In this document: positions 8,365 to 16,538 of the stretch, in pieces
Layout of the letters: each line of letters starts with the position of its first letter
Numbering within the stretch: position 1 is the first letter of the stretch
Source: Betaproteobacteria bacterium
GTDB taxonomy: Bacteria; Pseudomonadota; Gammaproteobacteria; Burkholderiales; Burkholderiaceae_A
DNA: 64,000 nucleotides
Direction: 5' to 3'
Assembly (NCBI GenBank): GCA_016868255.1
Contig: VGHN01000006.1
Coordinates: 36,753-100,752, forward strand
Program-made: the position numbers and the translations under genes
The notes under the pieces: generated by a model
Told to the model about the DNA's origin: nothing
Database searches by the model: none
What the model saw: only the letters and a program-made list of their open reading frames with translations

Positions 8365-9396
8365 GAAGATTGAGCCCATGAGTTTTTTCACAGGCGAGGG
8401 CAGCGCTAGGCCAGGCAGTTCAGCCTGAGAGAACCAGTGTCCGTTGGGAGGGTGGCCGTATCGCTTGCGAATATCCGATGCCTTGGCCTCTCGCCACTCG
8501 ATGATCCACCGCCGGTGCGTGAAGTCGTGAACCAGTTGTCCACCGCCGGTCGATTCCCGCGGCCATTCCAGCGCCATTGGCCATTCGGGTGGTGTCCAGA
8601 GCCCCGCCCAGATTCCACTGCCAGGCCGCTGCACCAGACACCAGAGTGGTCCATCTGAAATGAGAAGCCAACGCCGGTATTCCTCTGGCCGGGTCTTTTG
8701 AAGACGGGGCACCGGGTAGCGATCCACCGTGTCCGTTCGATATGCCACACAGATCTTGGTGAGCGGACAGCGATTGCAGAGGGGTTGTCGAGGCAGGCAA
8801 ATCGTGGCGCCCAGGTCCATGATCGATTGCGTGTAGAGCGGCATGGCCCCCTCGGACCCCGGGGGCGGCAGTCGCTCAATGGCCTTGGGCCAGAGCGCGC
8901 GCTCGAGCGCAGCGCTTGCCCAAGGCTCGGGGGCGGCCGTGCAGCGCGCAAGCAGTCGCTTCACATTGCCATCGAGTATGGCCTCGCGCTGGCCATAGAC
9001 CACCGACACAATGGCAGCGGCTGTGGAGCGGCCCACCCCAGGCAGTGCAGTCCAGTCGGCCAGCGTTTGGGGAAAGACAGCCTCCCCGCTCTTGCAAATA
9101 AGCCGCGCCGAGGCCCAGAGATTTCTTGCCCTCCGGTAGTAGCCCAGGCCACTCCACTGTGCGAGCACATCATCGAGTGGTGCGCCCGCCAGGTCCTCGA
9201 CTCTTGGAAATCTCTGAATGAATCGATCGAAATAGGCCTGCACAGTGGTGAGTTGCGTCTGCTGCAGCATGATTTCCGAGAGCCAGACAAAGTAGGGGTT
9301 GGCCATCGCTCCCGCCAATGGGTGCCACGCCATGCCCCGACGGCCATGGACAGCGCCCCATGCAAGCACAGCCTCTGAGAACCGCTTGGAGTTCAT
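8359..9396 (-). CDS. mutY: A/G-specific adenine glycosylase MutY
   Basis: Removes adenine mispaired with 8-oxoguanine. The catalytic glutamate region reads SEIMLQQTQ, the helix-hairpin-helix is GVGRSTAAAI followed by the catalytic aspartate in AILDGNVKR, and the four iron-sulfur cysteines have C-x6-C-x2-C-x5-C spacing (CLPRQPLCNRCPLTKIC). A NUDIX-like 8-oxoG recognition domain fills the C-terminus. I choose the ATG at 9396 because it forms an ATGA overlap with the mutM stop. An upstream in-frame start at 9408 is also possible. Together with mutM it makes an 8-oxoguanine (GO) repair operon. Confidence 0.95.
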   Translation of the reverse strand: MNSKRFSEAVLAWGAVHGRRGMAWHPLAGAMANPYFVWLSEIMLQQTQLTTVQAYFDRFIQRFPRVEDLAGAPLDDVLAQWSGLGYYRRARNLWASARLICKSGEAVFPQTLADWTALPGVGRSTAAAIVSVVYGQREAILDGNVKRLLARCTAAPEPWASAALERALWPKAIERLPPPGSEGAMPLYTQSIMDLGATICLPRQPLCNRCPLTKICVAYRTDTVDRYPVPRLQKTRPEEYRRWLLISDGPLWCLVQRPGSGIWAGLWTPPEWPMALEWPRESTGGGQLVHDFTHRRWIIEWREAKASDIRKRYGHPPNGHWFSQAELPGLALPSPVKKLMGSIFR

Positions 9397-10295
9397 CGTC
9401 GCTGGCAACCCGCGCAGAAAAATGTCGAGCGCTGGGCCTGAATAATTCGTCGAAGTGGTCTGCCGCAGGCCGGGCAGGGCTGGCCCTCGCGCCCATAGAC
9501 AAGGTGCCCAGACTGATAGCCCCCGATGGAACCATCGGCATGGCGATAGTCGCGAAGGGTGCTTCCCCCTGCCTCGATGGCCTCTTTCAGCACCTCGACT
9601 AGGGTCTCTGCAAGGTGCAGCGCGCGGGGCCGACTGAGTCGGCCCGCCGCCAGCGCAGGGTGAATGCCCGATCGAAATAGAGCCTCACTCGCGTAGATAT
9701 TGCCCACGCCCACCACGGCCCGGCCATTCATGAGCCAGGGCTTGATGGCCTGCCGAACGCCTCGAGAGGCGGCGTGGAGGGAGGCCCCGGAGAAGCCTGC
9801 AGAGAGTGGCTCGGGGCCAAGGCCTTGAAGGCCCAAAGTCGCATCGCTCGGCACCCCGTTACTGTTCGTTCCAACCAAGCCCTCTGCATGTGGCACAAGG
9901 CAGAGGTCTCCGAATCGCCTTGGGTCCACGTAAGCGAGCAGGCCATCGGTGAGGCGCATCTGCCAGTGGCGGTGCAAGGCCCCCTCCTTCTGGACCGCCG
10001 CATGGGTGAAGGCATGGGCCACAGCGTCCGCCTCGCTCCGGTCGGCAGACCAACTCAGGTTTCCCGTCATGCCCAGGTGAACCAGGAGCCAGTGCCGATC
10101 CAGACCAATGACAATGGTCTTGGCCCTTCGAGTCACGGTGCGAACGCGCTGACCAATCAAGGGCTCGAGAGCCTTGGCATTGCCATTGAAGCGACGCAGG
10201 GGCAGGCCGCTGCATCGGAGCGTCTCGATTCGCTGGCCCACGAGGTGGGGCGCCAACTCCTGGACAAGAACCTCCACTTCGGGCAACTCTGGCAT
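9393..10295 (-). CDS. mutM: Formamidopyrimidine-DNA glycosylase MutM (Fpg)
   Basis: Bifunctional glycosylase/AP lyase that excises 8-oxoguanine paired with C. The start is set at 10295 because the protein must begin MPELPEVE: after Met removal Pro2 is the catalytic nucleophile and Glu3 is essential. The beta-clamp lysine is in RRAKTIVIG, and the C-terminal zinc finger has CPACG and CAGC cysteine pairs. At 300 residues it is somewhat longer than typical 270-residue Fpg, with an insert around residues 115-130. The frame is open upstream, but that part is antisense to the next gene's leader and is not translated in my reading. Confidence 0.96.
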   Translation of the reverse strand: MPELPEVEVLVQELAPHLVGQRIETLRCSGLPLRRFNGNAKALEPLIGQRVRTVTRRAKTIVIGLDRHWLLVHLGMTGNLSWSADRSEADAVAHAFTHAAVQKEGALHRHWQMRLTDGLLAYVDPRRFGDLCLVPHAEGLVGTNSNGVPSDATLGLQGLGPEPLSAGFSGASLHAASRGVRQAIKPWLMNGRAVVGVGNIYASEALFRSGIHPALAAGRLSRPRALHLAETLVEVLKEAIEAGGSTLRDYRHADGSIGGYQSGHLVYGREGQPCPACGRPLRRIIQAQRSTFFCAGCQRR

Positions 10296-10335
10296 TGGGC
10301 TTTCTAAGAGGGGAATCTGGAGTACTGTAGATGCC

Positions 10336-11388
10336 ATGATGCCTCGGCTTGTCATTCTTTTTTTCCTAGGCCTTCTTGGCTTGACGCCCGTGCAGGCGAG
10401 CACCGGAGAGCGCAAAGCGGCTGGTGCCAGCCCATCCACAAATCCCTCCACACGCACCGCAGCCCAACTCCAGGCCATGGCCCCACGCATGGTCTTTCAA
10501 ATTCTTGTCAGTGAGTTGGCGGTCCAAGAAGGGCAGCTCGCTCTGGCTGCTGCCACCTATGGCGCCCTGGCCGAGGAGACGGGCCAGGCCAATGTCGCCG
10601 AGCGGGCAACCAAGCTTGCCTTGAGCGCCCGCTCTGGCCCGCAGGCCCTCAAGGCAGCAAAAATATGGCTTGCCGCGGCACCCAACGAAGAAGAGGCCCA
10701 AGACACTGTCGATGCCCTCGAGGTTCTCTTGGGCCAGCGAGAGGAGTTGGTGGCCTCGCTCATCAAGCGCCGCGAGCAGGCCCGCAAAGACAAGAAGTTG
10801 GAGGCCTTCTACGATCGGCTCTCTGGCCTTGCCTCTCGCAGTCCAGACAAGCTCGCCGGGCTGCAACTCTTGGAGGCGGTGGCCCAGCCCGACCTGAGCG
10901 TCTCTTCGGTCCTCTACTCACGAGCCATGCTCAATGAGCAGGCCGGTCGTCCGCAAGAAATGGAGACACTTCTGCGGCAGCTCATCGCCAAGGACCCCAA
11001 ACACGCCCACGCCTTAAACGCGCTTGGATACAGCCTGGCCGATCGCGGCGAGCGACTGCAGGAGGCCAACGATCTGATCAAGGCGGCGGTGGCGCTCTCT
11101 CCAAACGATGCGCATATTCTCGACAGCATGGGCTGGGTGCTGTTTCGTCAGGGGAAACTCACCCAGGCTAGAAAATGGCTCCAAAAGGCCCATGCCAAGC
11201 AGCCCGATGCGGAAATCTCAGCCCACCTGGGAGAGGTGCTCTGGATCATGGGAGAGACCGACCAGGCCCTTGCGGCTTGGCGGCGCGGTCTGAGCAACGA
11301 CCCGCACAACAAAGTCTTGTTCAAGACGCTCGAGCGCCTGGCCATTCCGCTCGATAGGCTTGCGCCCTCGATTCCCAGAGGGCAATGA
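10336..11388 (+). CDS. Exported TPR-repeat protein, function unknown
   Basis: From ATG 10336 the 350-residue protein opens with a clear signal peptide (PRLVILFFLGLLGLTPVQA) and cleavage before STG. The rest is helical tetratricopeptide repeats: degenerate in the first half, clearer around ALNALGYSLADRG, ILDSMGWVLFRQGKLTQA and ISAHLGEVLWIMGETDQA. It is probably periplasmic or lipid-linked and scaffolds envelope proteins, but no enzymatic role can be assigned. A TPR gene directly upstream of lolB is common in Burkholderiales, which suggests a link to lipoprotein or outer-membrane assembly. The stop overlaps the lolB start (ATGA). The frame is open upstream to 10174, but that region is antisense to mutM. 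Confidence 0.85.
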   Translation: MMPRLVILFFLGLLGLTPVQASTGERKAAGASPSTNPSTRTAAQLQAMAPRMVFQILVSELAVQEGQLALAAATYGALAEETGQANVAERATKLALSARSGPQALKAAKIWLAAAPNEEEAQDTVDALEVLLGQREELVASLIKRREQARKDKKLEAFYDRLSGLASRSPDKLAGLQLLEAVAQPDLSVSSVLYSRAMLNEQAGRPQEMETLLRQLIAKDPKHAHALNALGYSLADRGERLQEANDLIKAAVALSPNDAHILDSMGWVLFRQGKLTQARKWLQKAHAKQPDAEISAHLGEVLWIMGETDQALAAWRRGLSNDPHNKVLFKTLERLAIPLDRLAPSIPRGQ

Positions 11389-12083
11389 GGGCCGCCTGCC
11401 GCACCATGGGGGCCAACTGTCCCCCGGGCTTCATGGTGTTTAAAAAAAAGCTTTTGATGTTTGCACTACTCGCATCGACTGGTGGCTGCGCACCTCTGCA
11501 CCAGCAGGGCCCACGGCCAGAGGCGGGTGTGAGTGGCCCAATGATTGCGGGCAATACCGGCCTTCCCACTGGCTCCGAGGCCCAACCGTCGCCCCCCACA
11601 AAAATCCTTCTCAGCGGACGATTCGCAGTGACGCTCGAGGGCCTGGACCGCGGCATGAGCGGCCGCTTTGAGTGGGTCTATGGGACTTTGGATCAGGCCG
11701 CAGACACTGTGTTTTTGCAAGACAGTTGGGGGCGGTCCCAGGCCATTCTTAGACGCAGTCCCAGACCAGTTCTCGAGAACATGGCTGGGCAGTCGGCATT
11801 CAGTAATCGCTTGGGCGAGTGGGTCCTTCACAACGCCCGCAATCAGCCCATGGGCCAGGCCGAGGTCAATGATTGGCTCGGACAGCACCTGGGCATTGAC
11901 ATCGCGGGGCTTGAGCCCCTTGGCCGAATGCTCTCCGAGGGGCTGGGCAGGCTTCAACAGGCGCAACTCGACTCACCCCCTGTGGTCCTGCATGCGCAGT
12001 TGCATAGCCAGCGGCAGCTGACGCTGAGAATTATTGCGGACCGCGATTCGGCTCCCCCCAACACGACACCCAGCCCCCAATGA
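11385..12083 (+). CDS. lolB: Outer-membrane lipoprotein receptor LolB
   Basis: Accepts lipoproteins from LolA and inserts them into the outer membrane. The N-terminus contains a basic region and hydrophobic stretch KKKLLMFALLASTGGC, where the cysteine would be lipidated (a slightly unusual lipobox with T at -3). The body has the LolB pattern (LLSGRFAVTLEGLDRGMSGR, FLQDSWGRSQAIL). The start at 11385 has AGAGGG upstream and overlaps the TPR stop. An ATG at 11433 would give a more normal signal peptide. A run of eight A (11452-11459) encodes the lysines and is prone to slippage. It overlaps the ispE start by 4 bases. Confidence 0.87.
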   Translation: MRAACRTMGANCPPGFMVFKKKLLMFALLASTGGCAPLHQQGPRPEAGVSGPMIAGNTGLPTGSEAQPSPPTKILLSGRFAVTLEGLDRGMSGRFEWVYGTLDQAADTVFLQDSWGRSQAILRRSPRPVLENMAGQSAFSNRLGEWVLHNARNQPMGQAEVNDWLGQHLGIDIAGLEPLGRMLSEGLGRLQQAQLDSPPVVLHAQLHSQRQLTLRIIADRDSAPPNTTPSPQ

Positions 12084-12994
12084 CCCAGACCGCATCCATC
12101 GCGATTGAGGCGCCCGCCAAGATCAACCTCTTCCTCCACATCCTCGGCCAGCGCGAGGATGGCTACCACCGAATCCAGAGCCTCTTCTGCCTGATCGACT
12201 GGTGCGACAAGCTCCACATCGCGGCCAACCGCTCTGGACAGATCACGCGTGTGGGCGACTACGAGTGGCCCATCGAGGCCGACTTGACCGTGCGCGCAGC
12301 GCAAGTGCTTCGTGCGAAGGCCATTGCAATGGGTCGGCTCTCGAACGAGGCAGGCTGCGCAATCGCCATCGACAAGCAGATTCCTGTGGGCGCTGGGCTC
12401 GGGGGTGGCAGCTCGGATGCGGCCAGCACCCTCATGGCACTCAATGGCTTGTGGGGCCTTGACTTGGATGCGGCAAGCCTGGCTCAGATTGGCCTCTCGA
12501 TCGGGGCCGACATTCCGTTTTTTATCCATGGCGAGTCGGCCTTGGTCGAGGGCATTGGGGAGCAGATGAAGAGTCTTGCGCACGCATCGCGTTGGTTCGT
12601 TCTTGCCGTTCCGAGCGTGCATGTGCCAACGGCCCAGGTCTATCGGGATGAGCAGCTCGCGCGCGACACACCCGAGATTCGCAGCAGCCTGCTGCTCAAG
12701 GAATGCCAATCAGACACCTGGACCTGGGGACACAATGACCTACAGCCAGTGGCCTGCCGCCTGTATCCCGCCGTGGCCCGCTATGTCAGCCTGCTCAAGA
12801 TGGCCGCGCAATTCTTTGGAATCCCGCCCGAGGCTGTGCGCATGAGTGGCAGTGGCGGCAGTGTCTTTTGTAGTTGCGCCAATCGAGCGATTGCAGAGCA
12901 ACTTGCGGACGCCCTGGATCGGGCCGACCCCGGCGGCCTTCATCGGGTCTGCGAGTCCCCGACTCGGCATCCCGGCTCGGTCGAGGTACGATAG
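12080..12994 (+). CDS. ispE: 4-diphosphocytidyl-2-C-methyl-D-erythritol kinase IspE
   Basis: GHMP kinase of the MEP isoprenoid pathway. The 304-residue protein has the substrate lysine in [11 protein letters not shown] near residue 12, the ATP-binding glycine loop [15 protein letters not shown] and the C-terminal [10 protein letters not shown] motif. Neighbours lolB-ispE-tRNA-Gln-prs are the standard beta/gammaproteobacterial order. The start ATG overlaps the lolB stop (ATGA). Confidence 0.96.
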   Translation: MTQTASIAIEAPAKINLFLHILGQREDGYHRIQSLFCLIDWCDKLHIAANRSGQITRVGDYEWPIEADLTVRAAQVLRAKAIAMGRLSNEAGCAIAIDKQIPVGAGLGGGSSDAASTLMALNGLWGLDLDAASLAQIGLSIGADIPFFIHGESALVEGIGEQMKSLAHASRWFVLAVPSVHVPTAQVYRDEQLARDTPEIRSSLLLKECQSDTWTWGHNDLQPVACRLYPAVARYVSLLKMAAQFFGIPPEAVRMSGSGGSVFCSCANRAIAEQLADALDRADPGGLHRVCESPTRHPGSVEVR

Positions 12995-13013
12995 AGGTCT
13001 GTAGCAAGTCCGT

Positions 13014-13090
13014 TGGGGAGTCGCCAAGTTGGTCAAGGCACCGGATTTTGATTCCGGCATGCGAGGGTTCGAGTCCTTCCTCCCCAGCCA
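13014..13090 (+). tRNA. tRNA-Gln (anticodon TTG)
   Basis: Full cloverleaf by eye: acceptor TGGGGAG/CTCCCCA, D-stem GCC/GGC, anticodon stem CCGGA/TCCGG with loop TTTTGAT (anticodon TTG), T-stem GAGGG/CCTTC with loop TTCGAGT, G discriminator and encoded CCA (13088-13090). Length is 77 bases including CCA. It lies between ispE and prs, the conserved position of this tRNA. Confidence 0.96.
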
Positions 13091-13170
13091 AACACTGCCC
13101 TTTCACCGGATTCGAATGCATGCTTATGGCGGACCGACTTCCAGCTGGCAATGGCTCTCCCGAGGGGATC

Positions 13171-14103
13171 ATGCTTTTTTCCGGCAATGCCAATCCCCGA
13201 TTGGCCGCCGAAGTTGCTCGTCACCTGGCCATTCCATTGGGTCGCTCCTCGATTGGTCGGTTCTCCGACGGCGAGGCCACGGTCGAGATCCTGGAGCATG
13301 TTCGGGGGCGAGATGTCTTTATTCTTCAGCCCACCTGTGCGCCCGCCAACGACCACCTGATGGAAGTGATGTTGATGGCCGATGCGCTTCGCCGCGCCTC
13401 GGCAAGTCGCATCACTGCGGCCATCCCCTACTTTGGCTACGCCCGTCAGGACCGCCGCGTGCGCTCGGCCCGGGTACCCATCAGCGCCAAGGTCATCGCC
13501 AACATGCTGCAGTCGGTGGGCGTGAATCGACTCCTCACCATGGACCTTCACTCCGATCAAATTCAAGGCTTCTTCGACATTCCAGTCGACAACATCTACG
13601 CCGCACCAATCATCCTCGCGGATGTCTGGAAACACGACTATCCGAATCCCATCGTCGTCTCCCCAGATGTCGGTGGGGTGGTCAGGGCCCGGGCCTTTGC
13701 CAAAGAGCTCGACACCGATCTGGCCATCATCGACAAGCGTCGGCCCAAGGCGAACGTCTCGGAAGTGATGAACATCATTGGGGACGTCAGTGGTCGGAGT
13801 TGCCTGATCATGGATGACATGGTCGACACAGCCGGCACTCTCACCAAGGCCGCCGATGCGCTCAAGGCCCAGGGGGCCGAGCGCGTCATCGCCTATTGCA
13901 CGCATCCGGTCCTCTCTGGCGGTGCGGTTAGTCGTGTGGCGGCCTCCTCACTCGACGAGTTGGTGGTCACAGACACCATCCCCCTGAGCCCAGAGGCCAG
14001 CGGCTGCGGCCGCATCCGGGCCATCACCTGCGCGGGTCTCATGGCCGAGACCATCATTCGCATCGCGAAGTCGGACTCCGTCAGCTCTCTCTTCTTGGCC
14101 TAA
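13171..14103 (+). CDS. prs: Ribose-phosphate pyrophosphokinase (PRPP synthase)
   Basis: Makes PRPP from ribose 5-phosphate and ATP for nucleotide, histidine and tryptophan synthesis. Conserved blocks are FSGNANP at the N-terminus, FGYARQDRR, the metal-binding [29 protein letters not shown], and the PRPP loop [17 protein letters not shown] choose the ATG at 13171 because GAGGGG lies just upstream and the protein then starts like other Prs (310 residues). In-frame ATGs at 13126 and 13120 would add 15-17 residues without a visible ribosome site. The open frame continues back over the tRNA, which is not coding. Confidence 0.96.
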   Translation: MLFSGNANPRLAAEVARHLAIPLGRSSIGRFSDGEATVEILEHVRGRDVFILQPTCAPANDHLMEVMLMADALRRASASRITAAIPYFGYARQDRRVRSARVPISAKVIANMLQSVGVNRLLTMDLHSDQIQGFFDIPVDNIYAAPIILADVWKHDYPNPIVVSPDVGGVVRARAFAKELDTDLAIIDKRRPKANVSEVMNIIGDVSGRSCLIMDDMVDTAGTLTKAADALKAQGAERVIAYCTHPVLSGGAVSRVAASSLDELVVTDTIPLSPEASGCGRIRAITCAGLMAETIIRIAKSDSVSSLFLA

Positions 14104-14108
14104 TCCGT

Positions 14109-14114
14109 TATAAT
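14109..14114 (+). promoter_or_regulatory. Candidate -10 element upstream of rplY
   Basis: TATAAT lies directly after the prs stop in the 96-nt prs-rplY gap. No convincing -35 hexamer is found 16-18 bases upstream, so the call is weak. The following leader (14115-14199) has no fold I can support. Confidence 0.3.
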
Positions 14115-14199
14115 CCTTGGCTCTCTGGCGTGGCTGGTCGCGGCTCGTTGGTTGAAGAAAACCCCTCTTTAACGAAACCCTATTTTTGCGGAGTGCATC

Positions 14200-14829
14200 A
14201 TGAAATTTTCCACGTCTTCCGTGGTTGCAACCCGCCGCTCTGTCGAAGGATCGCGTGCGAGCCGCCGCCTTCGTCGTGACGGCAAACTGCCCGGCATTGT
14301 TTACGGTGCAAAAGGCGAAGCCATTTCCATCGAAATGGACCACAACCCGATTTTGCTTGCACTGCGTGTCGAGTCGTTTCACGCATCCATCCTGAACCTT
14401 CAGCTCGATGGCAAATCCGAGCAGGTTCTCCTGCGTGACTTTCAGATGCACCCTTTCAAGCAGCAGGTACTCCACATCGATTTTCAGCGCGTTGAGGCGG
14501 ACAAACTCCTCCACAAACGAGTCCCGCTTCACTTCAAGGGCCAGGAGTCCTCGCCTGCTGTGAAGCTCGAGGCCGCCTTGGTCAGCCATGTTCTGAACGA
14601 CGTTGAAATCAGCTGCCTGCCCAAAGACCTCCCCGAGTTCATTGAAGTCGACCTCTCACAACTCACAGTGGGCCATGCGGTTCATGTCAAGGACCTCACC
14701 CTTCCCAAGGGCGTCAGCCTCGTTCTGCACGGCCAAGAGAATCCCGTGGTGGTCACTGCCACCAAGCCCGGTGGCAAGGGCGACGACGCGGCTGCGGCCG
14801 GAGACGCGGCACCCGCGGCGGCTTCTTAA
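14200..14829 (+). CDS. rplY: 50S ribosomal protein L25 (CTC/TL5 form)
   Basis: Binds 5S rRNA in the large subunit. The 209-residue protein has the L25 N-terminal domain (ASRRLRRDGKLPGIVYGAKGEA region) and the additional C-terminal CTC domain (KGVSLVLHGQENPVVVTATK), ending in an alanine-rich tail. This is the long form, not the 94-residue E. coli form. GGAG at 14190-14193 provides the ribosome site before ATG 14200. It lies between prs and pth, its conserved location. Confidence 0.95.
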   Translation: MKFSTSSVVATRRSVEGSRASRRLRRDGKLPGIVYGAKGEAISIEMDHNPILLALRVESFHASILNLQLDGKSEQVLLRDFQMHPFKQQVLHIDFQRVEADKLLHKRVPLHFKGQESSPAVKLEAALVSHVLNDVEISCLPKDLPEFIEVDLSQLTVGHAVHVKDLTLPKGVSLVLHGQENPVVVTATKPGGKGDDAAAAGDAAPAAAS

Positions 14830-14855
14830 TCCGAGGCACGGGGTCCGTCGGGGCC

Positions 14856-15431
14856 ATGGGCTTTCGTCTCGTGGCCGGCCTTGGCAACCCGGGGACCGAA
14901 TACGCAAGAACCCGCCACAACGCGGGTTTTTGGTTTTTGGACGCGCTGGTGCCGAGCGGCTGGTCAAGAGATAGTCGATTCCAGGCGGAAGTCGCCCAAG
15001 GCAGCGGCGCATCAAAGGGGATCTGGTTCGCCAAGCCCCTCACCTTTGTGAATCACTCGGGCGATGCCGTGGGTGCCATTGCCCAGTTCTATCGAATCGA
15101 GCCAAGTGAGATTCTCGTGGTCCACGACGAGCTCGACCTCGACCCTGGTCAAGTTCGACTCAAGCAAGGCGGTGGCCATGGCGGACACAACGGGCTGAGA
15201 AGCATCTCGGCTCGACTCGGCGCGGATTACTGGCGACTTCGCGTGGGTATTGGTCATCCCCGTCGACTTGGCCTGGCCCAAGAGGTGGCCGACTTTGTTC
15301 TGAGTCGTGCCCGCGCCGAGGAAGAGTCCCGCATCGATGAGGCACTCGGGCGTTGCCTGAAGGCACAAGACGAACTGCTCAATGCACCCGACAAGGCGCA
15401 ACGAGTTCTCCACACCGACTCCAAGGACTGA
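14856..15431 (+). CDS. pth: Peptidyl-tRNA hydrolase
   Basis: Releases peptides from peptidyl-tRNA dropped by ribosomes. The 191-residue protein carries the family blocks [19 protein letters not shown] (with the catalytic histidine), [29 protein letters not shown] and [12 protein letters not shown]. The more usual third block is PxTYMNxSG, so the FVNHSG variant is a mild substitution. It sits 26 bases after rplY and just ahead of ychF. Confidence 0.95.
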   Translation: MGFRLVAGLGNPGTEYARTRHNAGFWFLDALVPSGWSRDSRFQAEVAQGSGASKGIWFAKPLTFVNHSGDAVGAIAQFYRIEPSEILVVHDELDLDPGQVRLKQGGGHGGHNGLRSISARLGADYWRLRVGIGHPRRLGLAQEVADFVLSRARAEEESRIDEALGRCLKAQDELLNAPDKAQRVLHTDSKD

Positions 15432-15438
15432 ACCCAAT

Positions 15439-16530
15439 ATGGCACTTCAATGCGGCATCGTGGGCCTGCCCAATGTGGGCAAGAGCACCCTATTTAATGC
15501 GCTAACCAAGGCAGGCATCGCAGCCGAGAACTACCCCTTCTGCACCATCGAGCCCAACACAGGAATTGTGGAGTTGCCCGATCCACGCTTGACTGCCCTG
15601 GCCGGGATCGCGCAGCCGGAGCGGATTCTGCCGGCAACAGTGGAGTTCGTAGACATTGCGGGCCTCGTGGCTGGAGCAAGCAAGGGCGAGGGCCTGGGCA
15701 ATCAGTTCCTTGCCAATATTCGTGAGACCGATGCCATCGTCAACGTGGTTCGCTGCTTCGAGGACGAGAACGTGGTCCATGTCAACGGCCGCGTGGATCC
15801 CCTGGCCGATATCGAAACCATCGAGACCGAACTCGCCCTGGCCGACCTCTCGGGCGCCGAGAAGCAGCTAGCGAAAGTTCAGAGGCCGGCCCGGGCCGGC
15901 GACAAGGAAGCTGCGCGCCTGGTCCCGGTGCTCGAGCGTTGCCTCGAACAGCTCAATCAGGCCAAGCCCATCCGCGCATTCGAGTTCACCACCGAAGAGA
16001 AGGCGCTGATACGACCCTTCTTCTTCATCACGGCCAAGCCCGCCATGTTTGTCGCCAATGTCAATGAGTCGGGCTTTGAGAACAACCCCCACCTGGATCG
16101 GCTTCGCGAGTATGCGAAGTCACAGGGGGCCCCAGTGGTGGCCATCTGTGCCGCCATCGAGGCAGAGATTGCAGACATGGAGGATGCCGACAAACAGGTC
16201 TTTCTCTCCGACATGGGCATGCAAGAGCCGGGGCTGAACCGGCTCATCCGTGCTGCATTTGAATTACTAGGACTGCAGACCTACTTCACTGCAGGACCCA
16301 AGGAGGTGCGCGCCTGGACAGTGCGGCGTGGGGCCACGGCACCCCAGGCCGCAGGCGTGATCCACACAGACTTTGAGCGCGGCTTTATTCGGGCCGAGGT
16401 CATCGGCTTTGACGATTACATTGCCCACAAGGGCGAACACGGGGCCAAGGAGGCGGGGCGCATGCGCCTCGAGGGCAAGGAGTACGTGGTGCAGGACGGT
16501 GACGTCATGCACTTCCGATTCAACGTCTAA
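15439..16530 (+). CDS. ychF: Redox-regulated ATPase YchF (Obg-like)
   Basis: Ribosome-associated P-loop NTPase of 363 residues, the exact usual family length. G1 motif [18 protein letters not shown] is near residue 8, then [10 protein letters not shown] (switch I) and [17 protein letters not shown] (G3). The G4 position is NVNE rather than NKxD, explaining the known ATP preference. A coiled-coil insert and a C-terminal TGS domain ([20 protein letters not shown]) follow. Start ATG 15439 matches the family start. The frame is open further upstream within pth but is not used. It converges with the decarboxylase gene eight bases away. Confidence 0.96.
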   Translation: MALQCGIVGLPNVGKSTLFNALTKAGIAAENYPFCTIEPNTGIVELPDPRLTALAGIAQPERILPATVEFVDIAGLVAGASKGEGLGNQFLANIRETDAIVNVVRCFEDENVVHVNGRVDPLADIETIETELALADLSGAEKQLAKVQRPARAGDKEAARLVPVLERCLEQLNQAKPIRAFEFTTEEKALIRPFFFITAKPAMFVANVNESGFENNPHLDRLREYAKSQGAPVVAICAAIEAEIADMEDADKQVFLSDMGMQEPGLNRLIRAAFELLGLQTYFTAGPKEVRAWTVRRGATAPQAAGVIHTDFERGFIRAEVIGFDDYIAHKGEHGAKEAGRMRLEGKEYVVQDGDVMHFRFNV

Positions 16531-16538
16531 GCAAGGCC

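Noticed and set aside
10296..10490. N-terminal extension of MutM
   Set aside because: The catalytic proline must be residue 2, fixing the start at 10295.
12874..13170. Upstream extension of the prs frame over tRNA-Gln
   Set aside because: It would translate the tRNA; family start and GAGGGG support 13171.
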